64,000 bases of DNA from positions 3,143,501 to 3,207,500 of the forward strand of contig NZ_CP019334.1 in the NCBI RefSeq assembly GCF_002163675.1. The letters are read 5' to 3'. Shown one piece after another: positions 29,091-38,866 of the stretch; position 1 is the stretch's first letter; every line of letters begins with the position of its first letter. The translations under genes were made by a program, and so were the position numbers. Origin of the DNA: Polaribacter sp. SA4-12 (GTDB taxonomy: Bacteria; Bacteroidota; Bacteroidia; Flavobacteriales; Flavobacteriaceae). The notes under the pieces are model-generated. The model saw only the letters and a program-made list of their open reading frames with translations. It ran no database searches and was not told the origin of the DNA.

Positions 29091-31466
29091 TTAATTACCA
29101 TCTCTAATTCTATCTTCTTCATCATTATTAGAGTTTCTTCCAGATTTCTTTTTTCCAAATTTAGAACCAAAACTATAAACGAATTTCAACTGAATATTTT
29201 GTCTAGAATCATTGCTTTCAACAGCGGCAATTCCGTTTCCGTAATCAATATTACCAACAAAACCTCTGTTTAGCATTTTGTTAAAACCAAGATTTACCTT
29301 TAGTTTATCATCTAAAAACTTTTTACCAAAAGAAAAATCTAAGCCAGCTAGCCAATCTACTTCAATTTGACCTTCTAAAGCTCCTGTTCCGTAGTTTCCA
29401 CTCAATTCAAAATTGATGTCCCAAGGTAATTCGTAACTCGCCTGAACAAACCAAATTAAGTTCCATTTATTTAAATCTACATTAAAAGTAGAAGATCTGT
29501 AATCTGTATTCGTAACAATAACGCCAGTATAACCTTCCAACCCTTTTGTGAAACTTAAAGGCGCGAATAATCTAAAATTCCAATTTGCATTATTTTCTAC
29601 ATTTACTTCTTGCTGTCTAATTTGTGCTGTAGCATTATCTTGTCTTATTAGATCAAAAATAACATCATCAGTTTCACTATAACCAATTGTAAAAAAGGGT
29701 TGACCATCATATGTTAAATTAAACTGATAATTATTAGTGTAAGAAGGTGTTAAGTTCGGATTTCCTTCACCGGCAGAATAAGGATCTAAATACGTTTCAA
29801 AAGAATTTAAAGTATTATAAGAAGGTCTCTGAATTCTATAACTGTAAGATAAACTTGCACCTAATTCTTCAGTCAATTTTCTACTAATTGATGCACTTGG
29901 AAAAACTTTTTTAATGGGTCTTTTCTTAACTTCAATTTTTTCTGAACCATTTAACATATAAATAGAAGTACCATCTGTATTACTGTTTTCGTAACGTAAA
30001 CCTCCAGAAAAAGACCATTTTCCTGAAGTTGCATTTATTTTAGAATATAAGGCGAAAATATTTTCACTAATTAAAAACTGACTACTTTCATCTTCATTAA
30101 ACTCAAAAACACCACTGTTATTATGACTAAAAGATTGTAAATCGTTATCAGTTTCTACATTTGCTAATCTTGTTCCTGCACTTAATTTAAAATTATCTGA
30201 AAACGTTTTTGTATAATCTGCTTTGTAGGTTTTTATAGAATATTTTCCATCTTGAATGTATTTTCTGTCATCATAGTCAATTGTACTACCAGCAACATCA
30301 GCTAATATATTAGTGTTATCATTTGTAAAATCTACATAATTAAAATCGATAACTAATTTATCTGTGTCAGTTTTGTATTCGTAATAAGGATTGATATTAA
30401 AGTTCTTTCTATCTCTATCAAATCTATTTTCAGAGAACAATGTATTTGTATTGTTTACATCAGAAATAATGGTTTTACTACTTGTAATTCTATCCGAAGT
30501 TCTTGTACTAATACGTCCACCAATTCCAAAAGAATGTTTATCGTTGATATAATAATCTATACTACCGCCAATTCTAAAATTTGTTGGGTTATAAGGTTCT
30601 ATCGTTTCTTGATCGTACGTTTCATTACCTACAGTTCTGTCTAAAAATAAATCTTCTCTCCAAGTTGGTTGCGAAAAATTTACACTCGATTGCCAATTCA
30701 ATTTGTTCTTGTAACTAGCAATAGAAAAACCTGTTCCGTATTCAAAACCTTCATCTTCACCAACCCAAGCATTTGTGCTACCGTGAGTTCCTAAACGAAC
30801 ATTTTTCTTTAAAATAATGTTGATAATTGCACCAGAACCAGAAGCTTCATATTCTGCACCAGGTTGTTCTACAACTTCAATTTTAGAAATATTATCCGCA
30901 GGAAAATCGCGTAATAAAGTTTCTACATCCATATATTCTGTAGTTTTTCCATTAATCAAAATACGAACGCCTCTGTTTCCCGCAATTGAAATTCCATTAT
31001 TAGTAACCAATACTCCAGGTATTTTACGCATTACATCTTGCAAACTGGTATTTGTCATTTCAGATTTTTCTAAATCTACAATCAGTTTTTCTGCTGTTTG
31101 TTTAATAACTGGGCGTTTACTTTTTACAACAACTTCATTTAAAAGCTGACTTTCTTCTTTTAAAGTGAAGTTAAATATTTTGTTGGTGTTTAATTCAAAC
31201 TCTTTTATGTTTTGAGTTTCAAAACCCAACATTGAAATTTCAATTTTATATTTTCCTGAAGAAATATTTTCAATTTTATATTCACCTTTATCATCAGAAA
31301 TAACTCCTTTAGGAATTTCTTCACTTCCTATTTTATGTAAAATAATGTTTGCAAAAGGTAATGATTGGTTTTGTTCATCAACAATTTTTCCACTAATTGT
31401 GTTTTGTGCTGCTGCTGAAAATAGACCTAAGAATAATAGTAAGACAGTTGTAATGGTTGGTTTCAT
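29091..31466 (-). CDS. TonB-receptor-like outer-membrane beta-barrel protein
   Basis: The 791-residue product starts at 31466, where the ATG gives the signal peptide ending FSAAAQ. A carboxypeptidase-regulatory-like domain (about 20-105) is followed by a plug domain (MTNTSLQDVMRKIPGV, GVRILINGK, EVVEQPGAEYEASG) and a large barrel of the OMP_b-brl_3 type. The C-terminus ends in a charged Asn/Arg/Asp tail (KKSGRNSNNDEED) after the last strand, unusual for classical receptors but common in this subfamily. The substrate is unknown. No SusD partner is adjacent. Confidence 0.9.
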   Translation of the reverse strand: MKPTITTVLLLFLGLFSAAAQNTISGKIVDEQNQSLPFANIILHKIGSEEIPKGVISDDKGEYKIENISSGKYKIEISMLGFETQNIKEFELNTNKIFNFTLKEESQLLNEVVVKSKRPVIKQTAEKLIVDLEKSEMTNTSLQDVMRKIPGVLVTNNGISIAGNRGVRILINGKTTEYMDVETLLRDFPADNISKIEVVEQPGAEYEASGSGAIINIILKKNVRLGTHGSTNAWVGEDEGFEYGTGFSIASYKNKLNWQSSVNFSQPTWREDLFLDRTVGNETYDQETIEPYNPTNFRIGGSIDYYINDKHSFGIGGRISTRTSDRITSSKTIISDVNNTNTLFSENRFDRDRKNFNINPYYEYKTDTDKLVIDFNYVDFTNDNTNILADVAGSTIDYDDRKYIQDGKYSIKTYKADYTKTFSDNFKLSAGTRLANVETDNDLQSFSHNNSGVFEFNEDESSQFLISENIFALYSKINATSGKWSFSGGLRYENSNTDGTSIYMLNGSEKIEVKKRPIKKVFPSASISRKLTEELGASLSYSYRIQRPSYNTLNSFETYLDPYSAGEGNPNLTPSYTNNYQFNLTYDGQPFFTIGYSETDDVIFDLIRQDNATAQIRQQEVNVENNANWNFRLFAPLSFTKGLEGYTGVIVTNTDYRSSTFNVDLNKWNLIWFVQASYELPWDINFELSGNYGTGALEGQIEVDWLAGLDFSFGKKFLDDKLKVNLGFNKMLNRGFVGNIDYGNGIAAVESNDSRQNIQLKFVYSFGSKFGKKKSGRNSNNDEEDRIRDGN

Positions 31467-31572
31467 CTTTATATTTTTTATCAGGATAAATGAGTTGGTT
31501 AGCAATAAAATTTTGGTTAAATTTTTATCCTATAAATATAAAGACGCACTAAAACGGCAAAACGTTACAAAA

Positions 31573-31606
31573 AAAACACTCTCGATAAATAATCAAGAGT
31601 GTTTTA
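31573..31606 (-). terminator. Bidirectional terminator hairpin
   Basis: A 10-bp perfect outer stem (31573-31582 with 31596-31605) has A and T runs on both sides. It should end the zinc metallopeptidase transcript from the right. Confidence 0.8.
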
Positions 31607-31647
31607 TAAATTTTTACAAGCGTAAAAGACTAAAAGTATCTGCGATG

Positions 31648-32346
31648 TTAATCTCTTCCACCTAAAATCTGTAAGCCCCAATATAATAACATTGCTAAAG
31701 AACCTAAGGCAGCAACTAAATACGTTCTTGCAGCCCATTTAAGTGCGTCTGTTGCACCTGTTAATTCTTCTTGAGAAACCATGTTTTTTCCTTTTAACCA
31801 AGCCAATGCTCTGTTACTAGCATCATATTCTACGGGTAAAGTAATAAAACTAAAAAGTGTAGCAAAACCCATAAAAATTAAACCAGCTATAGCAATGTAA
31901 AAACCAATTCCAGCAGTTCCAGAGGCAGCTCCTAATATTAAACCACCAATCACTAACCATTGAGAGAATTTAGAAGTAACACTAACAATTGGCACTAATT
32001 GAGATCGCATTGTTAAATAACTATATGCTTTTGCATGTTGAACTGCGTGACCAACTTCATGCGCAGCAACAGCAGCTGAGGCAGCATTTCTTTGGTTGTA
32101 AACAGATTCACTTAAGTTAACAGTTTTGTCTTTTGGATTGTAATGATCTGTTAATCTACCAGGAGTCGAAATTACTTTTACATCAAAAATACCATTATCA
32201 GCAAGCATTTTTTCTGCAATTTCTGCTCCACTCATTCCGTTTCTTAACTGAACTTTCGAGTATTTTTTAAATTTACTTTTTAATTTATTACTAATTAACC
32301 AACTCACTAAAGATATTGCGCCAATTAAAATATAGAATCCTATCAT
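31648..32346 (-). CDS. Membrane zinc metallopeptidase, YugP-like (Zn_peptidase_2)
   Basis: The 232-residue protein has an N-terminal membrane helix, the zinc-binding motif AAHEVGHAVQH near residue 95, and two to three further helices in the C-terminal half. The PVEYDASNRALAWL segment provides a conserved acidic residue. The biological substrate is unknown. It is divergent from ansA with about 95 bases between them. Confidence 0.92.
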   Translation of the reverse strand: MIGFYILIGAISLVSWLISNKLKSKFKKYSKVQLRNGMSGAEIAEKMLADNGIFDVKVISTPGRLTDHYNPKDKTVNLSESVYNQRNAASAAVAAHEVGHAVQHAKAYSYLTMRSQLVPIVSVTSKFSQWLVIGGLILGAASGTAGIGFYIAIAGLIFMGFATLFSFITLPVEYDASNRALAWLKGKNMVSQEELTGATDALKWAARTYLVAALGSLAMLLYWGLQILGGRD

Positions 32347-32440
32347 AATTTATATTGTTTTAAAATTGTATTTCATTTTTGTTTGATAAATTTACAACAT
32401 AAACTATTCCAATTTTTGTTTTGGAATAAAAAAAGACAAA

Positions 32441-33487
32441 ATGACAAACAAACCAAATATATTACTTGTTTATACTGGTGGAACTATTGGTATGATTAAA
32501 GACTATAAGACGAATGCTTTAAAGGCGTTTGATTTTAGTCAGATTGTAGAGAAAATTCCAGAATTGCAACAGTTAAACTGTAATATAACAAGTATTTCTT
32601 TTGATGAACCTATTGATTCATCAAATATGAATACAAAGTATTATGTAGACATTGTTGAGATCATTGAAGGAAATTATAAGGATTTTGATGGTTTTGTCGT
32701 CTTAACAGGTTCAGATACTATGTCTTACACATCTTCAGCAATTAGTTTTATGTTAGAGAATTTGAGAAAACCTATTATTTTTACAGGTTCTCAACTGCCA
32801 ATTGGCGATTTAAGAACAGATGCTAAAGAGAATTTAATTACTTCTATAGAAGTTGCAAGTGCTAACAAAAAAGGAATACCAGTAATTTCTGAGGTTTGTT
32901 TATATTTTGAATATAAATTATACAGAGCTAATAGAACAACCAAAATAAGTTCAGAACAGTTTGAAGCGTTTACATCACTAAACTTTTCTCCACTTGCAGA
33001 AAGTGGTGTGCATCTTAAATTTAATGAACATTTAATTTATCAACCAAAAAACAGAGAAAAGAATCTAATTGTTCGAAAGAATTTAATAGATGAAGTTGTT
33101 ATTTTAAAATTGTTTCCAGGTATTTCGAAATTGGTTGTTGAAAGTATTTTGAATATTCGAAATTTAAAAGGAGTCGTGTTAGAAACCTATGGATCTGGTA
33201 ATGCACCAAATTCAGAGAATTTTATATTTTTATTGAAAAAAGCAATTGAAAAAGGAATTAAAATTATAAATGTTACACAATGCAAAAGTGGAAGTGTTAT
33301 GATGGGGCATTATGATACAAGTTTGCTGCTCAGGGAAATAGGTGTTATTAATGGTAAAGACATTACTACAGAATCTGCAATTGCAAAGTTGATGTATCTT
33401 TTAAATGAAGATTTATCAAATGAAGATTTTAAAATATTTTTCGAAAATTCATTAAGAGGTGAATTAACTGATAAATATCATTTTTAG
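32441..33487 (+). CDS. ansA: Type I (cytoplasmic) L-asparaginase
   Basis: The 348-residue enzyme hydrolyses asparagine to aspartate and ammonia. The N-terminal catalytic Thr lies in LLVYTGGTIGM. The second active-site stretch is GFVVLTGSDTMSYTSSA near residue 88, with RTDAKENL after it. There is no signal peptide, which fits the cytoplasmic type I enzyme. Length is normal. Confidence 0.95.
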   Translation: MTNKPNILLVYTGGTIGMIKDYKTNALKAFDFSQIVEKIPELQQLNCNITSISFDEPIDSSNMNTKYYVDIVEIIEGNYKDFDGFVVLTGSDTMSYTSSAISFMLENLRKPIIFTGSQLPIGDLRTDAKENLITSIEVASANKKGIPVISEVCLYFEYKLYRANRTTKISSEQFEAFTSLNFSPLAESGVHLKFNEHLIYQPKNREKNLIVRKNLIDEVVILKLFPGISKLVVESILNIRNLKGVVLETYGSGNAPNSENFIFLLKKAIEKGIKIINVTQCKSGSVMMGHYDTSLLLREIGVINGKDITTESAIAKLMYLLNEDLSNEDFKIFFENSLRGELTDKYHF

Positions 33488-33572
33488 TTGTATAATTGAA
33501 GAAAATCAACGTTTAATGCATAAATAGATTGATTTTTTTTTTAAATCCTCAATATTTTTTTGTTACTTGGCA

Positions 33573-33646
33573 GTCTCAAAAGTACAAAAGAGGTTGAATC
33601 TTTCTATAATTATAGGGAAATTGGCTTTTCTGCTGTTCTTTGAGAT
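33573..33646 (+). other. Possible structured leader of the exbB operon
   Basis: TCTCAAA at 33574-33580 pairs with TTTGAGA at 33639-33645, with CTATAATTATAG (33604-33615) as an inner palindrome. It lies 53-126 bases upstream of exbB. It may be a structured 5' UTR. The evidence is weak. Confidence 0.3.
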
Positions 33647-33698
33647 TAAAAAATTTATATCTATAATCCGTTAACTATTAAAATTAATTATAACAAAG

Positions 33699-34424
33699 AT
33701 GAAAAAAGTAGTAAATGTCCTATCCGTTACAGGATTTATGTTTTTTGGAGCTATTCAATCAACTTTCGCACAAGAAGCAGGAACTGAGGAAGCAAGAACT
33801 TTTCACCAAGAATTAAAACTTCGTTTTATTGAAGGTGGCCCAGAATTTATGGGAATTGTATTGGTAGCCTTAATATTAGGTTTAGCAATTGCAATTGAAA
33901 GAATTATTTATTTAAATATGGCAACAACTAATACTAAGAAATTAGTAGCAAATGTTGATGATGCTTTAAGTTCAGGTGGTATTGAAGCTGCAAAAGAAGT
34001 TTGTAGAAATTCTAAAGGACCAGTAGCATCTATCTTTTACCAAGGTTTAGATAGAGTAGATGAAGGAGTTGAAGCAGCAGAAAAAGCAGTTGTTTCTTAT
34101 GGAGGAGTTCAAATGGGACTTTTAGAGAAAAATATTTCTTGGTTGTCTTTATTTATTGCATTAGCACCAATGCTTGGGTTTATGGGTACTGTAATTGGTA
34201 TGATTAAAGCCTTTGATATGATTGCTGTAGCAAATGATATCTCTCCAGGAGTTGTAGCAGTAGGTATTAAAGTTGCCTTATTAACAACTGTATTTGGTTT
34301 AATTGTAGCTATTATTTTACAAATTTTTTATAATTTTATCGTTTCTAAAATCGATAGTATTGTAAATAATATGGAAGATGCATCTATTCAATTAATAGAC
34401 TTATTAGTAAAATATAAAAAATAA
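33699..34424 (+). CDS. exbB: MotA/TolQ/ExbB-family proton channel protein
   Basis: The 241-residue protein has a leading hydrophobic segment ending STFAQ, then three membrane helices (about 50-70, 150-172, 188-215) and the ExbB signature LAPMLGFMGTVIGMI. It forms the proton channel that powers TonB with ExbD. It is the first gene of a four-gene operon with two ExbD proteins. Confidence 0.93.
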   Translation: MKKVVNVLSVTGFMFFGAIQSTFAQEAGTEEARTFHQELKLRFIEGGPEFMGIVLVALILGLAIAIERIIYLNMATTNTKKLVANVDDALSSGGIEAAKEVCRNSKGPVASIFYQGLDRVDEGVEAAEKAVVSYGGVQMGLLEKNISWLSLFIALAPMLGFMGTVIGMIKAFDMIAVANDISPGVVAVGIKVALLTTVFGLIVAIILQIFYNFIVSKIDSIVNNMEDASIQLIDLLVKYKK

Positions 34425-34432
34425 GATATATT

Positions 34433-34888
34433 ATGAAAAATAATTTATCAAAAATTTTAAATATCTTCATTGCACTAGTTGCTTTGATTGGTGCTTTTCT
34501 CTTTGTCAGAATTTTTATGACTGATGGAGATGATGTAGAAGCATTGAATGGTTCTGTAGGAAACATCGTTTCGTTTTCTACGATACTGCTTTATTTTGCA
34601 GTAGGAGCAACAGTAATTTTGTCTTTAATTGGGCTTTTTAGAAATCCTGAAAATTTAAAAAAGACTTTATTAGGACTTGCCGTTTTAGGTGTAGTATTAG
34701 TATTTGCTTATTTCTTAGCAGATAGTAATGCTGTTTTAGATACAGCTGGTAAAATTCTTGAAGGAGGAGAAGCGGGTTCAACTACAAACCAATGGGTTGG
34801 TACTGGAATCTGGTATAGTATTGCTTTAGGATTAGTTGCAAGTTTATTCTTTGTATACGATTTATTAAAAGGACTAGTAAAATCATAA
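34433..34888 (+). CDS. Membrane protein of unknown function within the exbB-exbD operon
   Basis: The 151-residue protein has four hydrophobic segments (about 8-27, 48-66, 77-95, 124-145). Short polar loops include TDGDDVEALNGS and EGGEAGSTTNQW. It sits 9 bases after exbB and 5 bases before the first exbD, so it is probably an accessory part of the same energy-transducing complex. I recognise no named family. Confidence 0.85.
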   Translation: MKNNLSKILNIFIALVALIGAFLFVRIFMTDGDDVEALNGSVGNIVSFSTILLYFAVGATVILSLIGLFRNPENLKKTLLGLAVLGVVLVFAYFLADSNAVLDTAGKILEGGEAGSTTNQWVGTGIWYSIALGLVASLFFVYDLLKGLVKS

Positions 34889-34892
34889 AAAT

Positions 34893-35513
34893 ATGGCAAG
34901 AAGAGAGAATCCCGAAATTAATGCAGGTTCTATGGCAGATATTGCATTCTTGCTGTTAATCTTTTTCTTAGTAACAACAACAATGAATGTTGATTCAGGA
35001 GTTTCAAAAAAACTGTCTGAAAAACCACCGGCAGATTATGTGCCACCTGTTATTAAAGAAAAAAACATTTTTGAGGTTGGTATTAATAGAAATAATGAGC
35101 TTTTAGTTGAAGGCGAAAGAATGGATATTAAAAACCTAAAAGAAGCTGCTATTGCATTTATAGACAATGGTGGAGGTGAAGGTAAAGTTGAAAATGGTGT
35201 TGCAACTGGGCCATGTAATTATTGTAAAGGTGAAAGAAGTGAATCTTCTTCGGATCACCCAAACAAAGCAATTATATCGGTACAGAGTGACAGATTAACA
35301 GAATATGGAACGTATCTAGCAGTTCAAGATCAATTGTTAAGAGCTTATTCTGCTTTGAGGAATAGGTTAAGTATGGCTAAGTATAAAATACCTTTTACTG
35401 AACTTGAAGATGCTTACAAAGATGATAAGAGCAATGAAAGTTTGAAGAAAAAGGTTGAGTTTATCAAAACTAGTTATCCTCAAATTATTTCAGATGCAGA
35501 ACCAACAAATTAA
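34893..35513 (+). CDS. exbD: ExbD/TolR-family protein, first copy
   Basis: The 206-residue protein has a short cytoplasmic N-terminus (ARRENPEINAGSMADIAFLL), one membrane helix with the conserved Asp of the proton path (MADIAFLLLIFF), and a periplasmic domain. The periplasmic part carries an insertion with GPCNYCKGERS, including two Cys residues. The second exbD follows after 19 bases. Confidence 0.92.
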   Translation: MARRENPEINAGSMADIAFLLLIFFLVTTTMNVDSGVSKKLSEKPPADYVPPVIKEKNIFEVGINRNNELLVEGERMDIKNLKEAAIAFIDNGGGEGKVENGVATGPCNYCKGERSESSSDHPNKAIISVQSDRLTEYGTYLAVQDQLLRAYSALRNRLSMAKYKIPFTELEDAYKDDKSNESLKKKVEFIKTSYPQIISDAEPTN

Positions 35514-35531
35514 TTTTTAAAATTTAACAAT

Positions 35532-35993
35532 ATGTCTAAGTTTAGAAAAAAGAAAAAAGGAATGCCAGCAGTGAATACTGCTGCCTTACCAGACATTGTT
35601 TTTATGTTGTTATTTTTCTTCATGGTAACTACTACTATGAGAGAAACTTCTTTACAAATTGATGCACCAAGGTTACCTTCTGCATTAGAAGTAAAAAAGT
35701 TAGAACATAAAAGTTTGGTAACTACTATTTACGTTGGTAAAGCAAAAGATACTAAATACGGAACTAGTTTTAATAGAATCCAGTTGAATGATAAAATAGC
35801 ATCTGCAGATGATGTTCCTGCCTTTATTATAAATGCAAGATCTAAAGTTTCTGATGCAGAAGTACCATTTATGACAACTTCTATTAAAGCTGATAAAGAA
35901 TCTAGTGTAGGTACTATAGTTGATATTAGATTAAAACTAAGAGATGTAAATGCTCTTAAAATTAGTTACTCTGCATCTAAAACGGCAGATTAA
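35532..35993 (+). CDS. exbD: ExbD/TolR-family protein, second copy
   Basis: The 153-residue protein has a Lys-rich cytoplasmic start (KFRKKKKGMPAVNTAALPDI), a membrane helix with the conserved Asp (LPDIVFMLLFFFMV) and a compact periplasmic domain. It has no Cys insertion, unlike the first copy. The pair probably forms a mixed ExbD partner for the ExbB channel. A strong terminator follows. Confidence 0.92.
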   Translation: MSKFRKKKKGMPAVNTAALPDIVFMLLFFFMVTTTMRETSLQIDAPRLPSALEVKKLEHKSLVTTIYVGKAKDTKYGTSFNRIQLNDKIASADDVPAFIINARSKVSDAEVPFMTTSIKADKESSVGTIVDIRLKLRDVNALKISYSASKTAD

Positions 35994-36009
35994 TTAGTAT
36001 ATTATAATA

Positions 36010-36046
36010 AAAAAAAAGGATAACTCTTTGAGTTATCCTTTTTTTT
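36010..36046 (+). terminator. Intrinsic terminator after the exbB-exbD operon
   Basis: An 11-bp perfect stem (36016-36026 with 36030-36040) with a 3-base loop is followed by a T run. Confidence 0.93.
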
Positions 36047-36113
36047 ATGTTTTATTTTGAATTATTAACTATAAAATGAAATATTGTATCTTTATGATAC
36101 GTTTAACTTTATC

Positions 36114-36791
36114 ATGAAAATAATAGCCACTTTCTTTTCCTTTATGTTTTTAGTAGGTGTTTCTTTTGCTCAAAAAGATTCACTAAATATTGGAGATAGA
36201 TATGCAGATGATCAGGTTTATATAGCTGTTTCTTATGGTCAGTTTTTTGATCAACCAACACCAATTTCTAAAAGTAACTTCTCTTATTCCCTATCTGCTG
36301 GTTTTATAAAAGATTTAATTTTAAATAAACAAGGAAATATTTCTATAGCAGCTGGTATTGGTTATGGGGTCGATTTTTTTAATCATAAATTAAAAGTTGA
36401 AGAAAGTAACAATACAACTGTTTTTAGTAGTGATGATACAATAAGTGGTAATTTATTTAAATCACATAATTTAGAATTCCCTCTAGAGTTAAGATGGAGA
36501 ACTTCTAATGCTAATAAATATGATTTTTGGAGAGTATATACAGGGATTAAATTCTTCTATAATATCTCTAATAATTTTCAGTTTGAAGACGCAAGTAATA
36601 CTACTTTTAAGTATTCGGATATTTCTAATTACAATAAATTTCAATATGGTTTAACTCTTTCTGCGGGTTATGATGAATTCAATATTAATCTGTTTTATGG
36701 TCTAACGCCTGTTTTTAAAAACAGTATGATAGATGGGGAAGAAATTAATACTAAAATTTTAAAATTTGGACTTATTTTCTATATTCTATAA
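36114..36791 (+). CDS. PorT-like outer-membrane beta-barrel protein
   Basis: The 225-residue product starts at the ATG at 36114, which gives a clean signal peptide ending GVSFAQ. The mature protein is a series of amphipathic strands (VYIAVSYGQFF, IAAGIGYGVDFF, LEFPLELRWR, GLTLSAGYDEFNI) in the manner of PorT/outer-membrane_beta-barrel proteins. PorT takes part in type IX secretion, but without alignment I cannot say this is the true PorT. It converges with the next gene, overlapping by 6 bases. Confidence 0.75.
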   Translation: MKIIATFFSFMFLVGVSFAQKDSLNIGDRYADDQVYIAVSYGQFFDQPTPISKSNFSYSLSAGFIKDLILNKQGNISIAAGIGYGVDFFNHKLKVEESNNTTVFSSDDTISGNLFKSHNLEFPLELRWRTSNANKYDFWRVYTGIKFFYNISNNFQFEDASNTTFKYSDISNYNKFQYGLTLSAGYDEFNINLFYGLTPVFKNSMIDGEEINTKILKFGLIFYIL

Positions 36792-37385
36792 AAAATAGAA
36801 AACAATAATTGGAGATAGAAACCCTAAAATAAACCCTAAATAGACTTCAGTCTGTGTGTGTGCTTTTAAATATAATCTTGCGCTTGCTAGAATACCAGAA
36901 AGTAGCAATGAACATATAATTACAGCAATCAAATTTTTATTATATATAGCGTTTAATACAAAAAAGAATCCTGTAGTAATACCTAATGAAAGTAAATGAA
37001 TACTTGTCTTTAATTTAAATGAGAATAGTATATATACACATACTAAACCTAAAGTCGTTGCGTAAAATAGTAAGCCAATGTCTGTAAGATTAGGAATTCC
37101 TTTTATTGTATTACCTAACAAATAGAATAACACAATCATCATTGCAATAGGAACTTTCCTTTCTCCAATAGTATCTGCTTTAAAAGATTTTATTAGTTTA
37201 AGTCTCTTAAAAAGAATTAAAACTGCTAAAGGTACAATGTAAGTAGTTGCAAATATTAAGCCCAAAACAGCTAATCGTTGATCGCTATTAAAGACATTAG
37301 GTATTAATATAAAGTACAATAGTACACCAATTGTAGGAATTACAATTGGATGTAACATTATTGATATGAATTTATAAAACTTCAC
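36786..37385 (-). CDS. Polytopic membrane protein, PAP2-like
   Basis: The 199-residue protein has six hydrophobic segments. The segment ASARLYLKAHTQTEVYLGFILG near residues 166-187 resembles the second half of the PAP2 phosphatase signature (SR-xx-H), but the catalytic residues are not all clear. It may be a degenerate PAP2 relative. The start codon overlaps the rpoN stop by one base, so it is probably translated with rpoN. Confidence 0.7.
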   Translation of the reverse strand: MKFYKFISIMLHPIVIPTIGVLLYFILIPNVFNSDQRLAVLGLIFATTYIVPLAVLILFKRLKLIKSFKADTIGERKVPIAMMIVLFYLLGNTIKGIPNLTDIGLLFYATTLGLVCVYILFSFKLKTSIHLLSLGITTGFFFVLNAIYNKNLIAVIICSLLLSGILASARLYLKAHTQTEVYLGFILGFLSPIIVFYFL

Positions 37386-38842
37386 TAAATTTCTTTTCGT
37401 AAACGTGCTACTGGTAAATCTAATTGCTCTCTATATTTAGCAACTGTTCTTCTTGCAATTGGATATCCTTTATCTTTTAAAATGGCTGCCAATTTTTCGT
37501 CTGTTAATGGTTTTTTCTTGTTTTCTTCAAGGACTACTGTTTCTAAAATTTTCTTTATCTCTTTTGTAGAAACATCTTCTCCTTGATCATTTTTCATTGA
37601 TTCAGAAAAGAATTCTTTAATCAATTTTGTACCATAAGGTGTAGAAACAAACTTGCTATTTGCTACCCTAGAAACGGTAGAAACATCCATGTTTATTTTA
37701 TCCGCAATATCTTTTAGAATCATAGGCCTTAACTTGCGTTCATCACCAGTTAAAAAATATTCATATTGATAATGCATGATCGTATTCATGGTTACCAATA
37801 ATGTTTGTTGACGTTGTTTTATTGCGTCAATAAACCATTTTGCAGAATCTAATTTCTGCTTGATAAAAAATACGGCATCTTTTTGAGATTTACTTTTTAC
37901 AGTAGACTCTTGATATCCTTTTAACATATTATTATACTCTCTAGATATATGCAATTCAGGTGCATTTCTGGAGTTTAAAATCAAATCTAATTCTCCATCC
38001 ACAAGTTTGATAGAAAAATCAGGTACTATTTGTTCTGCAATCTTATTATTTCCTGCATAAGAACTTCCTGGTTTAGGATTTAGTTTAGATATCTCAGTAT
38101 TTACTTCCTTTAATTCTTCTGTAGAAATATTAAATTTTTCTTGTAACTTTTTGTAATGTTTCTTCACAAAATGATCAAAAGCTAATTCTAAAACATCAAT
38201 TGCTAAAGCTCTTATTTTTGTACTCTCTTTTCTTTTGAGTTGAATAATAAGACATTCCTTCAAATCTCTAGCTCCAACACCAATTGGATCTAAAGTGTGA
38301 ATCACTTTTTTTAGAATGCCAATAACTTTTTCTTCTGTAGTAAAAACATTAGCAGTAAAAGCTAAGTCATCCACTAAATCTAAAATATCTCTTCGAATGT
38401 AACCACTATCATCAATGCTACCTACTAAAAACTCAGCAATTGAACGCTCTTCATCATCAAAACTATAGGTGTTCAGTTGATTTTTTAATGATTGATGAAA
38501 GCTTGTTCCTGCTGCATAAGGTACATTTTTCTCTTCATCATCTGCTGAATAGTTATTTGCTTGAGTTTTGTAATTAGGTATTTCATCATCACTCAAATAC
38601 TCATCAATATTTATGTCTTCGGCTTCAATTTTTTCTGTACCCGCATCATCAAATTCGTTAGATAAATCATCATCTATCGAATCCGAATCTTCTTTACCAG
38701 TATCTAGTGCTGGGTTTTCCTCAATTTCTTGTTTTAGGCGTTCTTCAAAAGCTTGTGTAGGCAATTGAATTAACTTCATCAACTGAATTTGTTGAGGAGA
38801 TAATTTTTGTAAGAGTTTATAATGTAAACTTTGTTTTAGCAT
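37385..38842 (-). CDS. rpoN: RNA polymerase sigma-54 factor RpoN
   Basis: The 485-residue protein has the Gln-rich activator-interacting region I at the N-terminus (LQKLSPQQIQLMKLIQLP), an acidic region II (about 45-105), and a core-binding domain. The helix-turn-helix is near KDIADKINMDVSTVSRVAN, and the RpoN box is ARRTVAKYRE near residue 463. It directs transcription from -24/-12 promoters with AAA+ activators, none of which are encoded nearby. It lies 24 bases downstream of asnS. Confidence 0.97.
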   Translation of the reverse strand: MLKQSLHYKLLQKLSPQQIQLMKLIQLPTQAFEERLKQEIEENPALDTGKEDSDSIDDDLSNEFDDAGTEKIEAEDINIDEYLSDDEIPNYKTQANNYSADDEEKNVPYAAGTSFHQSLKNQLNTYSFDDEERSIAEFLVGSIDDSGYIRRDILDLVDDLAFTANVFTTEEKVIGILKKVIHTLDPIGVGARDLKECLIIQLKRKESTKIRALAIDVLELAFDHFVKKHYKKLQEKFNISTEELKEVNTEISKLNPKPGSSYAGNNKIAEQIVPDFSIKLVDGELDLILNSRNAPELHISREYNNMLKGYQESTVKSKSQKDAVFFIKQKLDSAKWFIDAIKQRQQTLLVTMNTIMHYQYEYFLTGDERKLRPMILKDIADKINMDVSTVSRVANSKFVSTPYGTKLIKEFFSESMKNDQGEDVSTKEIKKILETVVLEENKKKPLTDEKLAAILKDKGYPIARRTVAKYREQLDLPVARLRKEI

Positions 38843-38866
38843 AGACTTAAATATACAAAATACTTA

